64,000 nucleotides of DNA. Origin: GCA-2698665 sp047611265 (GTDB taxonomy: Bacteria; Pseudomonadota; Gammaproteobacteria; GCA-002705445; GCA-002716945). The notes beneath the pieces are model-generated. The model worked only from the letters and a program-made list of their open reading frames with translations, was not told the DNA's origin and made no database searches. The stretch is from contig JBLFWM010000002.1 in NCBI GenBank assembly GCA_047611265.1, positions 62,001 through 126,000 of the forward strand, read 5' to 3'. Position numbers and translations under genes: made by a program. How positions within the stretch are numbered: position 1 is the first letter of the stretch; every line of letters begins with the position of its first letter. Shown in pieces: positions 44,459-52,323 of this stretch.

Positions 44459-45157
44459 CTAAAAACTATAACTGACGGATAATGCTCCATATGTTGTGTC
44501 TTGGTTTGAATTAGCAGCAGCGCCCATGGCATTATCATTATTGATGCCTAGTTTAATACCATAATTAATTTCATTTATAGTAATTCCTGTAGATATTTCA
44601 TGGACAACATATTGCCATGCTCCAGAATATGTACCATAGGTATAATTAATTGGACCTACTGGCACAGTAACTTGGAAATGCCAATAATCAGAACTCGGCG
44701 ATGTATCGTAGTCACCTAGAATTACAGCATCAACAGAGAATATATCAAAATCAGCACCAACGCTGACTTCATTATAATGCTGGTCAATACCATCAGTATA
44801 TCGATAAGCTGCTAAACCTACATACGTTGGTATAGTGAGTAATTCAAAATTATAACTTCCATACAAACTTATGAAAGCTTCACCTTCATTATAAGTTGCG
44901 CTACCCTTTCTATCCCTTAAGTCTGCATATCCAGCGCTTAAGTAAACTGGCCCTGAGGTATAAGCAATACTCCCATGTAACACTGATGCTGCCTGAAATG
45001 AGCCGCGTATCCAATACTCTGTCATATAACCAATGTTATATTGAAAGTTTTTAGTGCTGACTGACTCATTAGATTGCCCGCCTGAATATACATAAGATGG
45101 CTGAATACCAAAAATAATCAAAAAGAATAATGCTTTATAACGCATATTTGTACTCAT
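44459..45157 (-). CDS. TorF-family-like outer membrane beta-barrel protein
   Basis: A 232-residue protein with a signal peptide (about 1-25; an alternative ATG four codons in is equally good). The mature part alternates aromatic and polar residues in short beta strands, begins NIGYMTEYWIRGSFQ, like the NVGLTSEYVFRG start of this proteobacterial family, and ends in SVSYSF with the terminal Phe used by the barrel assembly machinery. Function of the family is not established. Confidence 0.7.
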   Translation of the reverse strand: MSTNMRYKALFFLIIFGIQPSYVYSGGQSNESVSTKNFQYNIGYMTEYWIRGSFQAASVLHGSIAYTSGPVYLSAGYADLRDRKGSATYNEGEAFISLYGSYNFELLTIPTYVGLAAYRYTDGIDQHYNEVSVGADFDIFSVDAVILGDYDTSPSSDYWHFQVTVPVGPINYTYGTYSGAWQYVVHEISTGITINEINYGIKLGINNDNAMGAAANSNQDTTYGALSVSYSF

Positions 45158-45289
45158 TTAATTTATCTAAAAATTCATGTTCAGCTACATTAAAAAAATT
45201 ATACATACTATAGATATAACACTATAAAATTCAATGCTGAAGAGATTATTTAAATTTCTATACTATATAAGTGAAATCTTATATGTAGA

Positions 45290-46288
45290 TTACTCTACTA
45301 TCATACTCCAGAGTTTAACGTATGTAGACATGTCACTGCGTCTATTAAAGATTCTTTTAATATATACTTCATTATCTGCATCTGGGTTTAGCTCTATTCC
45401 CCATAACCCATGTCCTTCGTTTGGAAGCATAGAATAACGAATATCTATTATATGATTTGGATTATTATGGGAAATTGCAATATAGTCATTTGAAAACCAT
45501 CGAAATCTTTCAATATCTTTTGCTTGCTGTGATTTTGGGTCTAACCAAGGAAATGATTTTTTAATGTTAAATTTTTCTATCTTTACTCCTTCTATGACTC
45601 TTGTGTTAAGTCCAACTCTTACTGCATCAATATAATAATGTGTTTGCGTTGTATAAATAGTTTTCCAAACAATAATATTTGCAAAGCTTGGTTTTGCTTC
45701 AATACTTATAACTTCATGCCCACGTGTCTGAGCAAGTTTCTTCCCTGTCTCTACAGCTCTATCTTTTTGCATAAATCCTAATGAGCTATATATCAAGACC
45801 CATGATAAGGCCACATATGAATACTTCTTATTGTTCTTTATAACTGCAAATAAAATTAAAAATAATATAGGCAAAGTAAATAATGGGTCAATAATAGAAA
45901 TTGTATTCCAGGCAATCCTATCATTCGTAAATGGCCAAAATAATTGAGTACCATAAGTTGTGCATGCGTCAAGTAGACCATGTGTTGCATAACCTAATGT
46001 TGAATAGATATAAGTTTGTTTGAAGGATATGTCTTTTTTTTGTAAAAATAAATAGTAAAAAAATAATGCACATATTAACCCACCAAATGGCATAAATAAT
46101 ATTGAGTGAGTAAACTGTCTATGAAATTCCAATGAGAATAATGGGTCTTGTGAAGATTTGATAAATATATCTAAGTCAGCAGACATACCTGCAAAAAATC
46201 CTAGAACGCTAGCAATTAAGAGATGTTTTTGATTAGCAGTTTGCTGAGCAGCAACTACACCAACAACACCCTGTGATAATGGATCCAT
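45290..46288 (-). CDS. YdjM/YbcI-family membrane-bound metal-dependent hydrolase
   Basis: A 332-residue protein. MDPLSQGVVGVV at the N-terminus, HRQFTHSILFMPFGG near 54-68 and ATHGLLDACTTYGTQLFWPF near 96-115 carry the conserved His and Asp residues of the family. Four membrane segments lie in the first 165 residues and a soluble domain follows. E. coli YdjM is LexA-regulated, but I see no clear LexA site here. AGGAG at a good distance supports the start. It ends the small operon running from 47577. Confidence 0.82.
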   Translation of the reverse strand: MDPLSQGVVGVVAAQQTANQKHLLIASVLGFFAGMSADLDIFIKSSQDPLFSLEFHRQFTHSILFMPFGGLICALFFYYLFLQKKDISFKQTYIYSTLGYATHGLLDACTTYGTQLFWPFTNDRIAWNTISIIDPLFTLPILFLILFAVIKNNKKYSYVALSWVLIYSSLGFMQKDRAVETGKKLAQTRGHEVISIEAKPSFANIIVWKTIYTTQTHYYIDAVRVGLNTRVIEGVKIEKFNIKKSFPWLDPKSQQAKDIERFRWFSNDYIAISHNNPNHIIDIRYSMLPNEGHGLWGIELNPDADNEVYIKRIFNRRSDMSTYVKLWSMIVE

Positions 46289-46316
46289 CTCTCTACTCCT
46301 GAAAAGTAAAAATTAT

Positions 46317-46601
46317 TTATTTGTCTTCATCTTCATTGGATGGTTTTACAAAAGCTTCATGGTTTCCATCACTCAAACTCTGTAAAATCTTTATAGCTTC
46401 TTCACCAGACAGGTATTTATACTCATCATATTCCTTAGGAGAATTAACAATTTGTATTTCCATTCCTTCCAGGGTTTCAATAATATATTGTCTGTCAGCT
46501 ATTGAGGAACCTAAAAGACATTTATTTAAAGCTTCATTGAGAATATACCCAATCTCTTTGCCTTGGCGAATTAATTTTTTAAGTTCTTCTTTGTTATCCA
46601 T
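46317..46601 (-). CDS. Free-standing sigma-70 region 1.1-like domain protein
   Basis: About 94 residues starting MDNKEELKKLIRQGKEIGY. Residues 7-60 match the pattern of region 1.1 of primary sigma factors (E. coli RpoD: LKLLVTRGKEQGYLTYAEVN … MINDMGIQV), here LKKLIRQGKEIGYILNEALN … LEGMEIQIV. No other sigma region follows; the rest is an acidic tail. Region 1.1 is a DNA mimic that sits in the RNA polymerase channel, so a regulator of polymerase is possible. An in-frame ATG at 46635-46637, coupled to the preceding stop, would add 12 residues. Confidence 0.72.
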   Translation of the reverse strand: MDNKEELKKLIRQGKEIGYILNEALNKCLLGSSIADRQYIIETLEGMEIQIVNSPKEYDEYKYLSGEEAIKILQSLSDGNHEAFVKPSNEDEDK

Positions 46602-46636
46602 AGTTACTATCTTAAAAAAAATACATAGATCAAACA

Positions 46637-46777
46637 TTACCAGTGAGGGGGTCTGTCTTTTACATAATCCATGCCTTCTTCTATCTTATCTCCGTATTTA
46701 TCAAAAACAGGTTTTTTATCTTTCTTTTTCTTTTTGATTTCTTTGGTTACCTTTTTATCTTTAATTACTTTTTTCAT
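46637..46777 (-). CDS. Small lysine-rich protein, 46 residues
   Basis: The ATG at 46775-46777 lies inside the stop region of the preceding ORF (ATGA overlap). The peptide begins MKKVIKDKKVTKEIKKKKKD and ends DKYGDKIEEGMDYVKDRPPHW, a patterned, protein-like tail. Its stop overlaps an ATG of the sigma region 1.1-like gene (TAATG). Tight coupling on both sides supports it as real. The basic N-terminus could bind nucleic acid. Family unknown. Confidence 0.6.
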   Translation of the reverse strand: MKKVIKDKKVTKEIKKKKKDKKPVFDKYGDKIEEGMDYVKDRPPHW

Positions 46778-46938
46778 AAAAACTTATAATAGAAATCTGC
46801 GTTAGCACATACATCTGAATATGAAAATAAGCATTGAATGTATAATAATATATTAAAACTTAATAGGATTGCTAAGATATTAATAAAAATTAATGTCAAA
46901 ACAGTAACTGCCACAATATTTGTTATTTTTCTTAACAT
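46774..46938 (-). CDS. Small membrane protein, 54 residues
   Basis: ATG at 46936-46938 lies three bases after the stop of the AlkA-like gene. The product has one or two hydrophobic stretches (IVAVTVLTLIFINILAILLS) and a short tail with two cysteines. The stop overlaps the next ATG (ATGA). Support comes from position and coupling only. Confidence 0.5.
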   Translation of the reverse strand: MLRKITNIVAVTVLTLIFINILAILLSFNILLYIQCLFSYSDVCANADFYYKFL

Positions 46939-46941
46939 AAG

Positions 46942-47577
46942 TTAATACTGTACAACCTCGGGGTCAATAATTCTCCAAATATACCATACGGCAACGGTTT
47001 TATAACACCCCCATTTTTCTGAAACCTTTGATAAATTCTCTAACCTTGGCTCTTTTATGCTATATATCCTGATTGCACTATTCACAAAGCCTATATCTGC
47101 CAATGGCATGACATTTGATCTATTTAATTGAAATATTAAATACATTTGAGCTGTCCATTCACCTATTCCTTTAAGCTCACATAGTCTTTTAATCACATCT
47201 TTATCCGACATATCTCTAAAACCATAGAAATAATTAGGATTTGTAACGAATTTAGAAGCTAAGATGTTTAAATACTCAACCTTTTGTCTAGATAAACCTG
47301 AATTTTTCAGCGTAGCATCACCAGCCAGATATACCTTTTTTGGGGTAAAACCATTAATATTTAATTTAAGTTTTTTTAAGACGCTAGAAGCTGCTGCTAC
47401 AGATATTTGTTGCCCAATAATAGCATTAGCTAATGTTTGAAATGGGGTAGAATTTCTCGTTAAATAATGTTTATTATCAATGCTTTCTATAACTTTTCTT
47501 AAAATAGAATCATGTTTAATTAAATATTTTTTAGCTTTTTCCCAGTATTCTGGCTTGGTATTATATTTATTGTTCAT
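46942..47577 (-). CDS. DNA-3-methyladenine glycosylase II-like (HhH-GPD family)
   Basis: A 211-residue base-excision enzyme. NAIIGQQISVAAASSVLKKL near 50-70, the hairpin LCELKGIGEWTAQMYLIFQL near 130-150 and the catalytic aspartate in MPLADIGF match AlkA-type glycosylases, which remove alkylated bases. It is shorter than E. coli AlkA, lacking the N-terminal domain, as is common. It heads the run of overlapping genes to 45290. Confidence 0.85.
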   Translation of the reverse strand: MNNKYNTKPEYWEKAKKYLIKHDSILRKVIESIDNKHYLTRNSTPFQTLANAIIGQQISVAAASSVLKKLKLNINGFTPKKVYLAGDATLKNSGLSRQKVEYLNILASKFVTNPNYFYGFRDMSDKDVIKRLCELKGIGEWTAQMYLIFQLNRSNVMPLADIGFVNSAIRIYSIKEPRLENLSKVSEKWGCYKTVAVWYIWRIIDPEVVQY

Positions 47578-47596
47578 AGAAATATAGGATAGATTA

Positions 47597-47625
47597 CAAA
47601 AAAAGAGACGCTTAAAGCGTCTCTT
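47597..47625 (-). terminator. Intrinsic terminator after the DUF2892 gene
   Basis: On the minus strand GAGACGC and GCGTCTC (47605-47623) form a 7-bp GC-rich stem with a five-base loop, followed by seven T residues. It ends the transcript of the DUF2892/isc genes and separates them from the AlkA operon. The flanking A-tract makes it partly effective in the other direction too. Confidence 0.85.
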
Positions 47626-47646
47626 AATTTAGTAAATACTAAGTGA

Positions 47647-47859
47647 TTATTGATTTTTCATTGTACTAATTCCAAACGGAAGATACATTGGGCACCAACC
47701 CAAAGATCCAGTCAGAATTGGAACTATACCAATTAATCCCCATGGCATTGGAATCATACCAGCCATTGTAAAGTATAGTATAGCTATACCTGCCACGACT
47801 CTTATCATACGTTCCATTCCACCAACATTTGTACTCATTGTTTTAGGTGTTGTTCCCAT
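47647..47859 (-). CDS. DUF2892 family small membrane protein
   Basis: A 70-residue protein with two hydrophobic segments (near 18-34 and 38-52). The motifs NVGGMERMIRVVAGIAIL and GWCPMYLPFGIST match DUF2892 (YgaP membrane-part-like) proteins. The CPxY-type motif is conserved, and relatives often sit beside sulfur-handling proteins. It follows iscU by 72 bases and is closed by the terminator. Confidence 0.8.
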   Translation of the reverse strand: MGTTPKTMSTNVGGMERMIRVVAGIAILYFTMAGMIPMPWGLIGIVPILTGSLGWCPMYLPFGISTMKNQ

Positions 47860-47931
47860 TACATTGTCTCCTCTATATTAACTTACTAACATTATAGGCA
47901 AATAATAATCATATATACAATATATAACTAC

Positions 47932-48312
47932 TTATTTAGCCTTGCTTTTATAATCCTCAATTGCAGCTGCTATTGCATCTTCAGCAAGAACTGAGCAATG
48001 AATTTTAACAGGTGGAAGAGCTAATTCTTCGACAATGTCTGTATTCTTTATTAAAGAAGCTTCGGTTAAAGATTTTCCTTTAACCCATTCAGTCAACAAT
48101 GAGCTTGATGCTATTGCAGATCCACAGCCATATGTTTTAAATTTTGCATCTTCAATGACACCATCATCATTAACTTTAATTTGAAGTCTCATTACATCAC
48201 CACATGCTGGCGCACCGACCATTCCAGTACCAACAGTTGCATCATCTTTATCAAATGTACCCACATTACGTGGATTTTCATAATGATCTAACACTTTATC
48301 GCTATAAGCCAT
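47932..48312 (-). CDS. iscU: Iron-sulfur cluster scaffold IscU
   Basis: A 126-residue scaffold protein. Cluster ligands are visible: Cys in GAPACGDVM (near 37), Cys in TYGCGSAIAS (near 62) and Cys in KIHCSVLAEDA (near 105), with Asp39. The chaperone-binding motif LPPVK is present just before the last cysteine. It follows iscR directly; iscS, iscA, hscBA and fdx are not here. Confidence 0.95.
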   Translation of the reverse strand: MAYSDKVLDHYENPRNVGTFDKDDATVGTGMVGAPACGDVMRLQIKVNDDGVIEDAKFKTYGCGSAIASSSLLTEWVKGKSLTEASLIKNTDIVEELALPPVKIHCSVLAEDAIAAAIEDYKSKAK

Positions 48313-48331
48313 CTATATTCTCCGGTTTATC

Positions 48332-48775
48332 TCAAATTCCATTTACCATTACATCTTCTATCATTGCCTCAGTTTGAGCTGATTCTGGCATACTTACAGA
48401 GTTATTCTCTGTTATTAGGCTACCAAGAGTAACAGTTTCTAAGTAGTTACATAGCTTAGCACTGAATTTAGACCAAATCACCTCATCTTTCCTTTCAGGG
48501 GCTTCTTTTTGCGCAACATCACTGTTAATTGCATTAATAATCTGCGCTATAGTGATATCTTCAGGTTCAGCTGAAAGCTTGTAGCCGCCACCTGGCCCAC
48601 GTATTCCAGACACTAGATTATGTTTTCTTAATAGAGCAAATAATTGCTCAAGATATGATAAAGAGATTCCCTGATACTTTGCTATTTCTAGCAATGTTTT
48701 TGGCTCTTTTGAAGTATTTAAAGCGATATTGATCATAGCCTTGATCGCATACCGTCCTTTTGCTGATAATTTCAT
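48332..48775 (-). CDS. iscR: Rrf2-family regulator IscR, lacking canonical cluster cysteines
   Basis: A 147-residue Rrf2 winged-helix protein beginning MKLSAKGRYAIKAMINIALN, with LSYLEQLFALLRKHNLVSGI and RGPGGGYKLS as in IscR. E. coli IscR binds a [2Fe-2S] cluster through Cys92, Cys98 and Cys104; the equivalent stretch here (VAQKEAPERKDEVIWSKFSA) has no cysteine, and only one follows (KLCNYL). The protein probably acts without a normal cluster. A strong AAGGAGA precedes the start. Confidence 0.9.
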   Translation of the reverse strand: MKLSAKGRYAIKAMINIALNTSKEPKTLLEIAKYQGISLSYLEQLFALLRKHNLVSGIRGPGGGYKLSAEPEDITIAQIINAINSDVAQKEAPERKDEVIWSKFSAKLCNYLETVTLGSLITENNSVSMPESAQTEAMIEDVMVNGI

Positions 48776-48895
48776 CTTAACTCTCCTTTTAAGTTTTCAA
48801 TTACCCCTTAATGAATATGTTATGGGATAAATTTACGATTTACAAGGCTCTGAATCAAACTAAATATTAGCCTAAGATTATATTATTTATGTATA

Positions 48896-49324
48896 CTATT
48901 GATATATATTGTTATTTTTTAATATACTCTTTAACCAAAAATAAATATTTAAATTAACTCTAATCTTATTAGTGATATTTTCATCAAAATCTCTATTCTG
49001 GCCTAGAGACTTAACCTCAAGTAATCTTGCGTCTTTATATAAAGTAAACACAAGATGAGGCTTAATTGAGTAACTATTTCCCGGATAAAAAGGAGATTTA
49101 TATTTATAATAAAATCTAAATATATCTGTATATCTAGTTATTGTGATGGGCTCATATTGCATAACATTGTTATTGAATACAATTGTAGACATAGAGCTAC
49201 TATCCCCTAATGTAGTTATCACCTTTCTAAAAAGATAATAATTATTTTCATAGATCTGCATAAGATGATCAAAATTCATAATTTTAAAATCATCTGTTTG
49301 CTTAGAGGCAGTATTTATATTCAT
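48896..49324 (-). CDS. DUF1249 family protein (YqiB-like)
   Basis: A 142-residue protein. FDHLMQIYENNYYLFRKVI near 18-36, the central ITITRYTDIFRFYYKY and LVFTLYKDARLLEVKSLGQN near 90-109 follow the DUF1249 pattern (LMxLYExNY … VRLYHDARLAEV). Function is unknown. The start could also be the ATG 15 codons in. It is divergent from infA. Confidence 0.72.
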   Translation of the reverse strand: MNINTASKQTDDFKIMNFDHLMQIYENNYYLFRKVITTLGDSSSMSTIVFNNNVMQYEPITITRYTDIFRFYYKYKSPFYPGNSYSIKPHLVFTLYKDARLLEVKSLGQNRDFDENITNKIRVNLNIYFWLKSILKNNNIYQ

Positions 49325-49386
49325 ACACTATTAACTCAAATTTTGCTATACTAGAACAACTTCTAATTTACAGTTTAAAATAAATT

Positions 49387-49605
49387 ATGTCAAAAGATGA
49401 ACAGATAGAAATGGGTGGTAAAGTTATTGAAACTTTGCCCAATACTATGTTTAAAGTTGAGTTAGAAAATGGACATGTTGTTACTGCTCATATTTCTGGA
49501 AAAATAAGAAAGCACTATATACGAATTCTTAGAGGCGATAAAGTTATGGTTGCCTTAACACCGTATGATCTATCCAAGGGTAGAATTATCTTTAGAGATA
49601 AATAA
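49387..49605 (+). CDS. infA: Translation initiation factor IF-1
   Basis: A 72-residue OB-fold protein: GKVIETLPNTMFKVELENGH, VTAHISGKIRKHYIRIL and the end DLSKGRIIFRDK are IF-1 motifs. It starts MSKDEQIEMGG and has the usual length. It converges with icd two bases away, with no terminator visible between. Confidence 0.97.
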   Translation: MSKDEQIEMGGKVIETLPNTMFKVELENGHVVTAHISGKIRKHYIRILRGDKVMVALTPYDLSKGRIIFRDK

Positions 49606-49607
49606 GA

Positions 49608-50927
49608 TTACATATTATCTATAACCGCATCACCAAAACCTTCAGTACTAACTAAAGTTGCACCAGGAACTAATGTCATTAATTCTTTTTGAATTTCTTC
49701 TTCAGTGTGTTTTTCTTTAGACTTTGGTCTTATAAATTTTCTTCCCGCTCTTGCGCGAGCTAAATCAAAGGTAAGTTGTTTTTTTTGAATCGCTCCTTTC
49801 ACGCCTTTGAGAACAAAGTCTGCTGCTTCATCCCATCCAATATATCTAAGCATCATTTCACCAGATAATATAATTGAGCTGGGGTTAACTCTATTTTTTC
49901 CTGCAAAAGATTCTGCTGAACCATGAGTGGCTTCAAAAACAGCTACGCCCTCTCCTATATTTGCTCCAGGCGCTATTCCTATTCCACCAACTTGCGCTGC
50001 TAACGCATCAGATATATAGTCACCATTTAAATTTAGTGTTGCAATGACTTCGTGTTGCTCTGGTACTAAAATTATTTGCTGGAGAAAATTATCGGCTATA
50101 CAATCTTTAACTGTTAGAACATGGTTTGTTTTAGAATTTAAAATAGAATAAGTCCCGTCTGAATTTAATGTGCCCTTGTACTTGTTTTTTACCAAACCAT
50201 AAGCCCAGTCTCTAAAAGCACCTTCTGTATATTTCATGATATTGCCTTTATGAACAATGGTTAAGAAATCCTTCTCCTCATCTAATGCATACTCAATAGC
50301 CATATCAATAAGTCTTTCTGAACCCTCTTTTGACACTGGCTTGATTCCTATCCCGCAATTTTCTTCAAAACGAAATGGTGATTCTCCAAGCTCTTCTTTA
50401 ATAAATTTAATTATTCTTTTAGCTCCTTCTGAATTTGGTTTCCATTCAATTCCAGTATAAAGGTCTTCTGTGTTTTCTCTAAACACAATCATGTCAGTTA
50501 AATCTGACTCTACCATAGGGCTGCTAGTTCCCGGGAAATATCTAATTGGTCTAACACATGCATATAAATCAAGTTTTTGTCTTATAGTCACATTTAAAGA
50601 TTTGAAACCATTACCGACTGGTGTCGTTAGAGGCCCTTTAATAGACACTCTATATTTCTTCATAGCATCAATAGTTTCCTGAGGAAGTAATTCGTCATTA
50701 CTTTCTTTTGCTTGTTGGCCAGCGTAAATCTCCATCCATTTAATTTCTTTGGAGACTCCATATGCTTTGCCAATTGCGTAATTTAATACTCTTTTCATAA
50801 CTGGTGTGACATCCATTCCGATGCCATCACCAATTATATAAGGTATGATAGGTTTGTCAGGGGTATTTATCGCTCCTTGTTCGAACGATATTACCTCTCC
50901 ACCATTAGGTATATTATATTTAATCAT
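49608..50927 (-). CDS. icd: NADP-type isocitrate dehydrogenase
   Basis: A 439-residue TCA-cycle enzyme. IPYIIGDGIGMDVTPVM near 29-45, the substrate loop SLNVTIRQKLDLYACVRPIR and VIVFRENTEDLYTGIEW-like segments with GDYISDALAAQVGGIGIAPG identify the E. coli type. The phosphorylatable serine of E. coli Icd lies in the SLNVTIR-type loop, kept here. With aceA just upstream, this is the isocitrate branch point; no aceK is in the window. Confidence 0.96.
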   Translation of the reverse strand: MIKYNIPNGGEVISFEQGAINTPDKPIIPYIIGDGIGMDVTPVMKRVLNYAIGKAYGVSKEIKWMEIYAGQQAKESNDELLPQETIDAMKKYRVSIKGPLTTPVGNGFKSLNVTIRQKLDLYACVRPIRYFPGTSSPMVESDLTDMIVFRENTEDLYTGIEWKPNSEGAKRIIKFIKEELGESPFRFEENCGIGIKPVSKEGSERLIDMAIEYALDEEKDFLTIVHKGNIMKYTEGAFRDWAYGLVKNKYKGTLNSDGTYSILNSKTNHVLTVKDCIADNFLQQIILVPEQHEVIATLNLNGDYISDALAAQVGGIGIAPGANIGEGVAVFEATHGSAESFAGKNRVNPSSIILSGEMMLRYIGWDEAADFVLKGVKGAIQKKQLTFDLARARAGRKFIRPKSKEKHTEEEIQKELMTLVPGATLVSTEGFGDAVIDNM

Positions 50928-50961
50928 ATAACCTGCTTAGTTTGAGAAAAAAGTATATTGA

Positions 50962-52245
50962 TTACTTTTTATCAAACTGTGCTTCTTCTGTTGAGCCTGC
51001 AAGAGCTGTAGTTGAAGATCTGCCGCCCTGAATAACCTGAGTGACTGTGTCAAAATAACCAGTACCCACTTCTCTTTGATGTTTAGTAGCGGTATATCCA
51101 TCTTTTTCTGCAGCAAATTCAGCTTCTTGTAATTTAACATAAGCAGTCATTTGATCTTCTTTATAACCTTTTGCAAGTTCAAACATGCTGTAATTTAAAG
51201 CATGAAATCCAGCTAGAGTTATAAATTGGAATTTATATCCCATTGCGCCTAATTCTTTTTGGAATTTTGCTATCTGCGAATCATTTAATTTTTTCTTCCA
51301 ATTAAATGAAGGAGAACAGTTATATGCTAATAATTGTTCTGGATGCTCTTTTTTCAAAGCTTCTGCGAATTTTTTTGCAAAGGCTAAATCTGGCACTCCA
51401 GTTTCACACCATACTAAATCAGCGTATGGAGCATATGCTAATCCACGAGATATAGCTTGTTCAATTCCATTGTTTACTCTGTAGAAACCTTCAGGAGTTC
51501 TTTCGCCTGTGCAGAACTCTTTGTCTCTTGGGTCTATATCACTTGTAATCAAGTTTGCTGCTTCTGCATCTGTTCTAGCTAATAGAACTGTTGATGTTCC
51601 AGAAACATCTGCTGCTAATCTTGCTGCAGCAAGTTTTTGAACTGCTTCTTGTGTTGGCACAAGAACTTTCCCGCCCATATGACCACATTTCTTCGCTGAT
51701 GCTAATTGGTCTTCAAAATGGACACCTGCGGCACCCGCTTCAATCATAGCTTTCATAAGTTCAAAAGCATTTAAAACACCACCAAAACCAGCTTCAGCAT
51801 CAGCAACTATAGGTAGCATATAATCTACAACCTCGTTGCCCTCAGCAATATTTAACTGATCTGCTCTTCTAAGTGAATTATTAATTCTTTTAATAACAGT
51901 TGGTACACTATCAACTGGATACAACGACTGATCTGGATACATTTGTCCTGAACTATTAGCATCTCCAGCCACTTGCCAACCTGACAAATAAACTGCTTTT
52001 AAGCCTGCTTTTGCCTGTTGCATTGCTTGGTTACCAGTTAAGGCTCCTAAAGCATTCACATAATCTTCAGTATTAATCAGATCCCATAGTTTTTCAGCAC
52101 CATTTTTAGCTAAACTATGCTCAATTCTTACACTACCACTACATCTTACAACTTCTTCAGCCGTGTAGTCTCTTTTAACATTTTTCCATCTAGGGTTAGT
52201 ATCCCAGTCTTGCTGGATTTCTTTTGCAGATCTAAGTTTATTCAT
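50962..52245 (-). CDS. aceA: Isocitrate lyase
   Basis: A 427-residue glyoxylate-shunt enzyme. The catalytic loop is KKCGHMGGKVLVPT, the metal site is in VADAEAGFGGVLNAFEL, and AYNCSPSFNWKK follows. Length is that of the bacterial short form. It cleaves isocitrate to succinate and glyoxylate, allowing growth on acetate-type substrates. Malate synthase is not in the window. It is divergent from mnmA. Confidence 0.97.
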   Translation of the reverse strand: MNKLRSAKEIQQDWDTNPRWKNVKRDYTAEEVVRCSGSVRIEHSLAKNGAEKLWDLINTEDYVNALGALTGNQAMQQAKAGLKAVYLSGWQVAGDANSSGQMYPDQSLYPVDSVPTVIKRINNSLRRADQLNIAEGNEVVDYMLPIVADAEAGFGGVLNAFELMKAMIEAGAAGVHFEDQLASAKKCGHMGGKVLVPTQEAVQKLAAARLAADVSGTSTVLLARTDAEAANLITSDIDPRDKEFCTGERTPEGFYRVNNGIEQAISRGLAYAPYADLVWCETGVPDLAFAKKFAEALKKEHPEQLLAYNCSPSFNWKKKLNDSQIAKFQKELGAMGYKFQFITLAGFHALNYSMFELAKGYKEDQMTAYVKLQEAEFAAEKDGYTATKHQREVGTGYFDTVTQVIQGGRSSTTALAGSTEEAQFDKK

Positions 52246-52323
52246 TGTTACCTCTTGAACATCGATATATTATAAATTAGCGTAGATGATACTATTAAGT
52301 AGTCTAATTAACAAATATAAATA

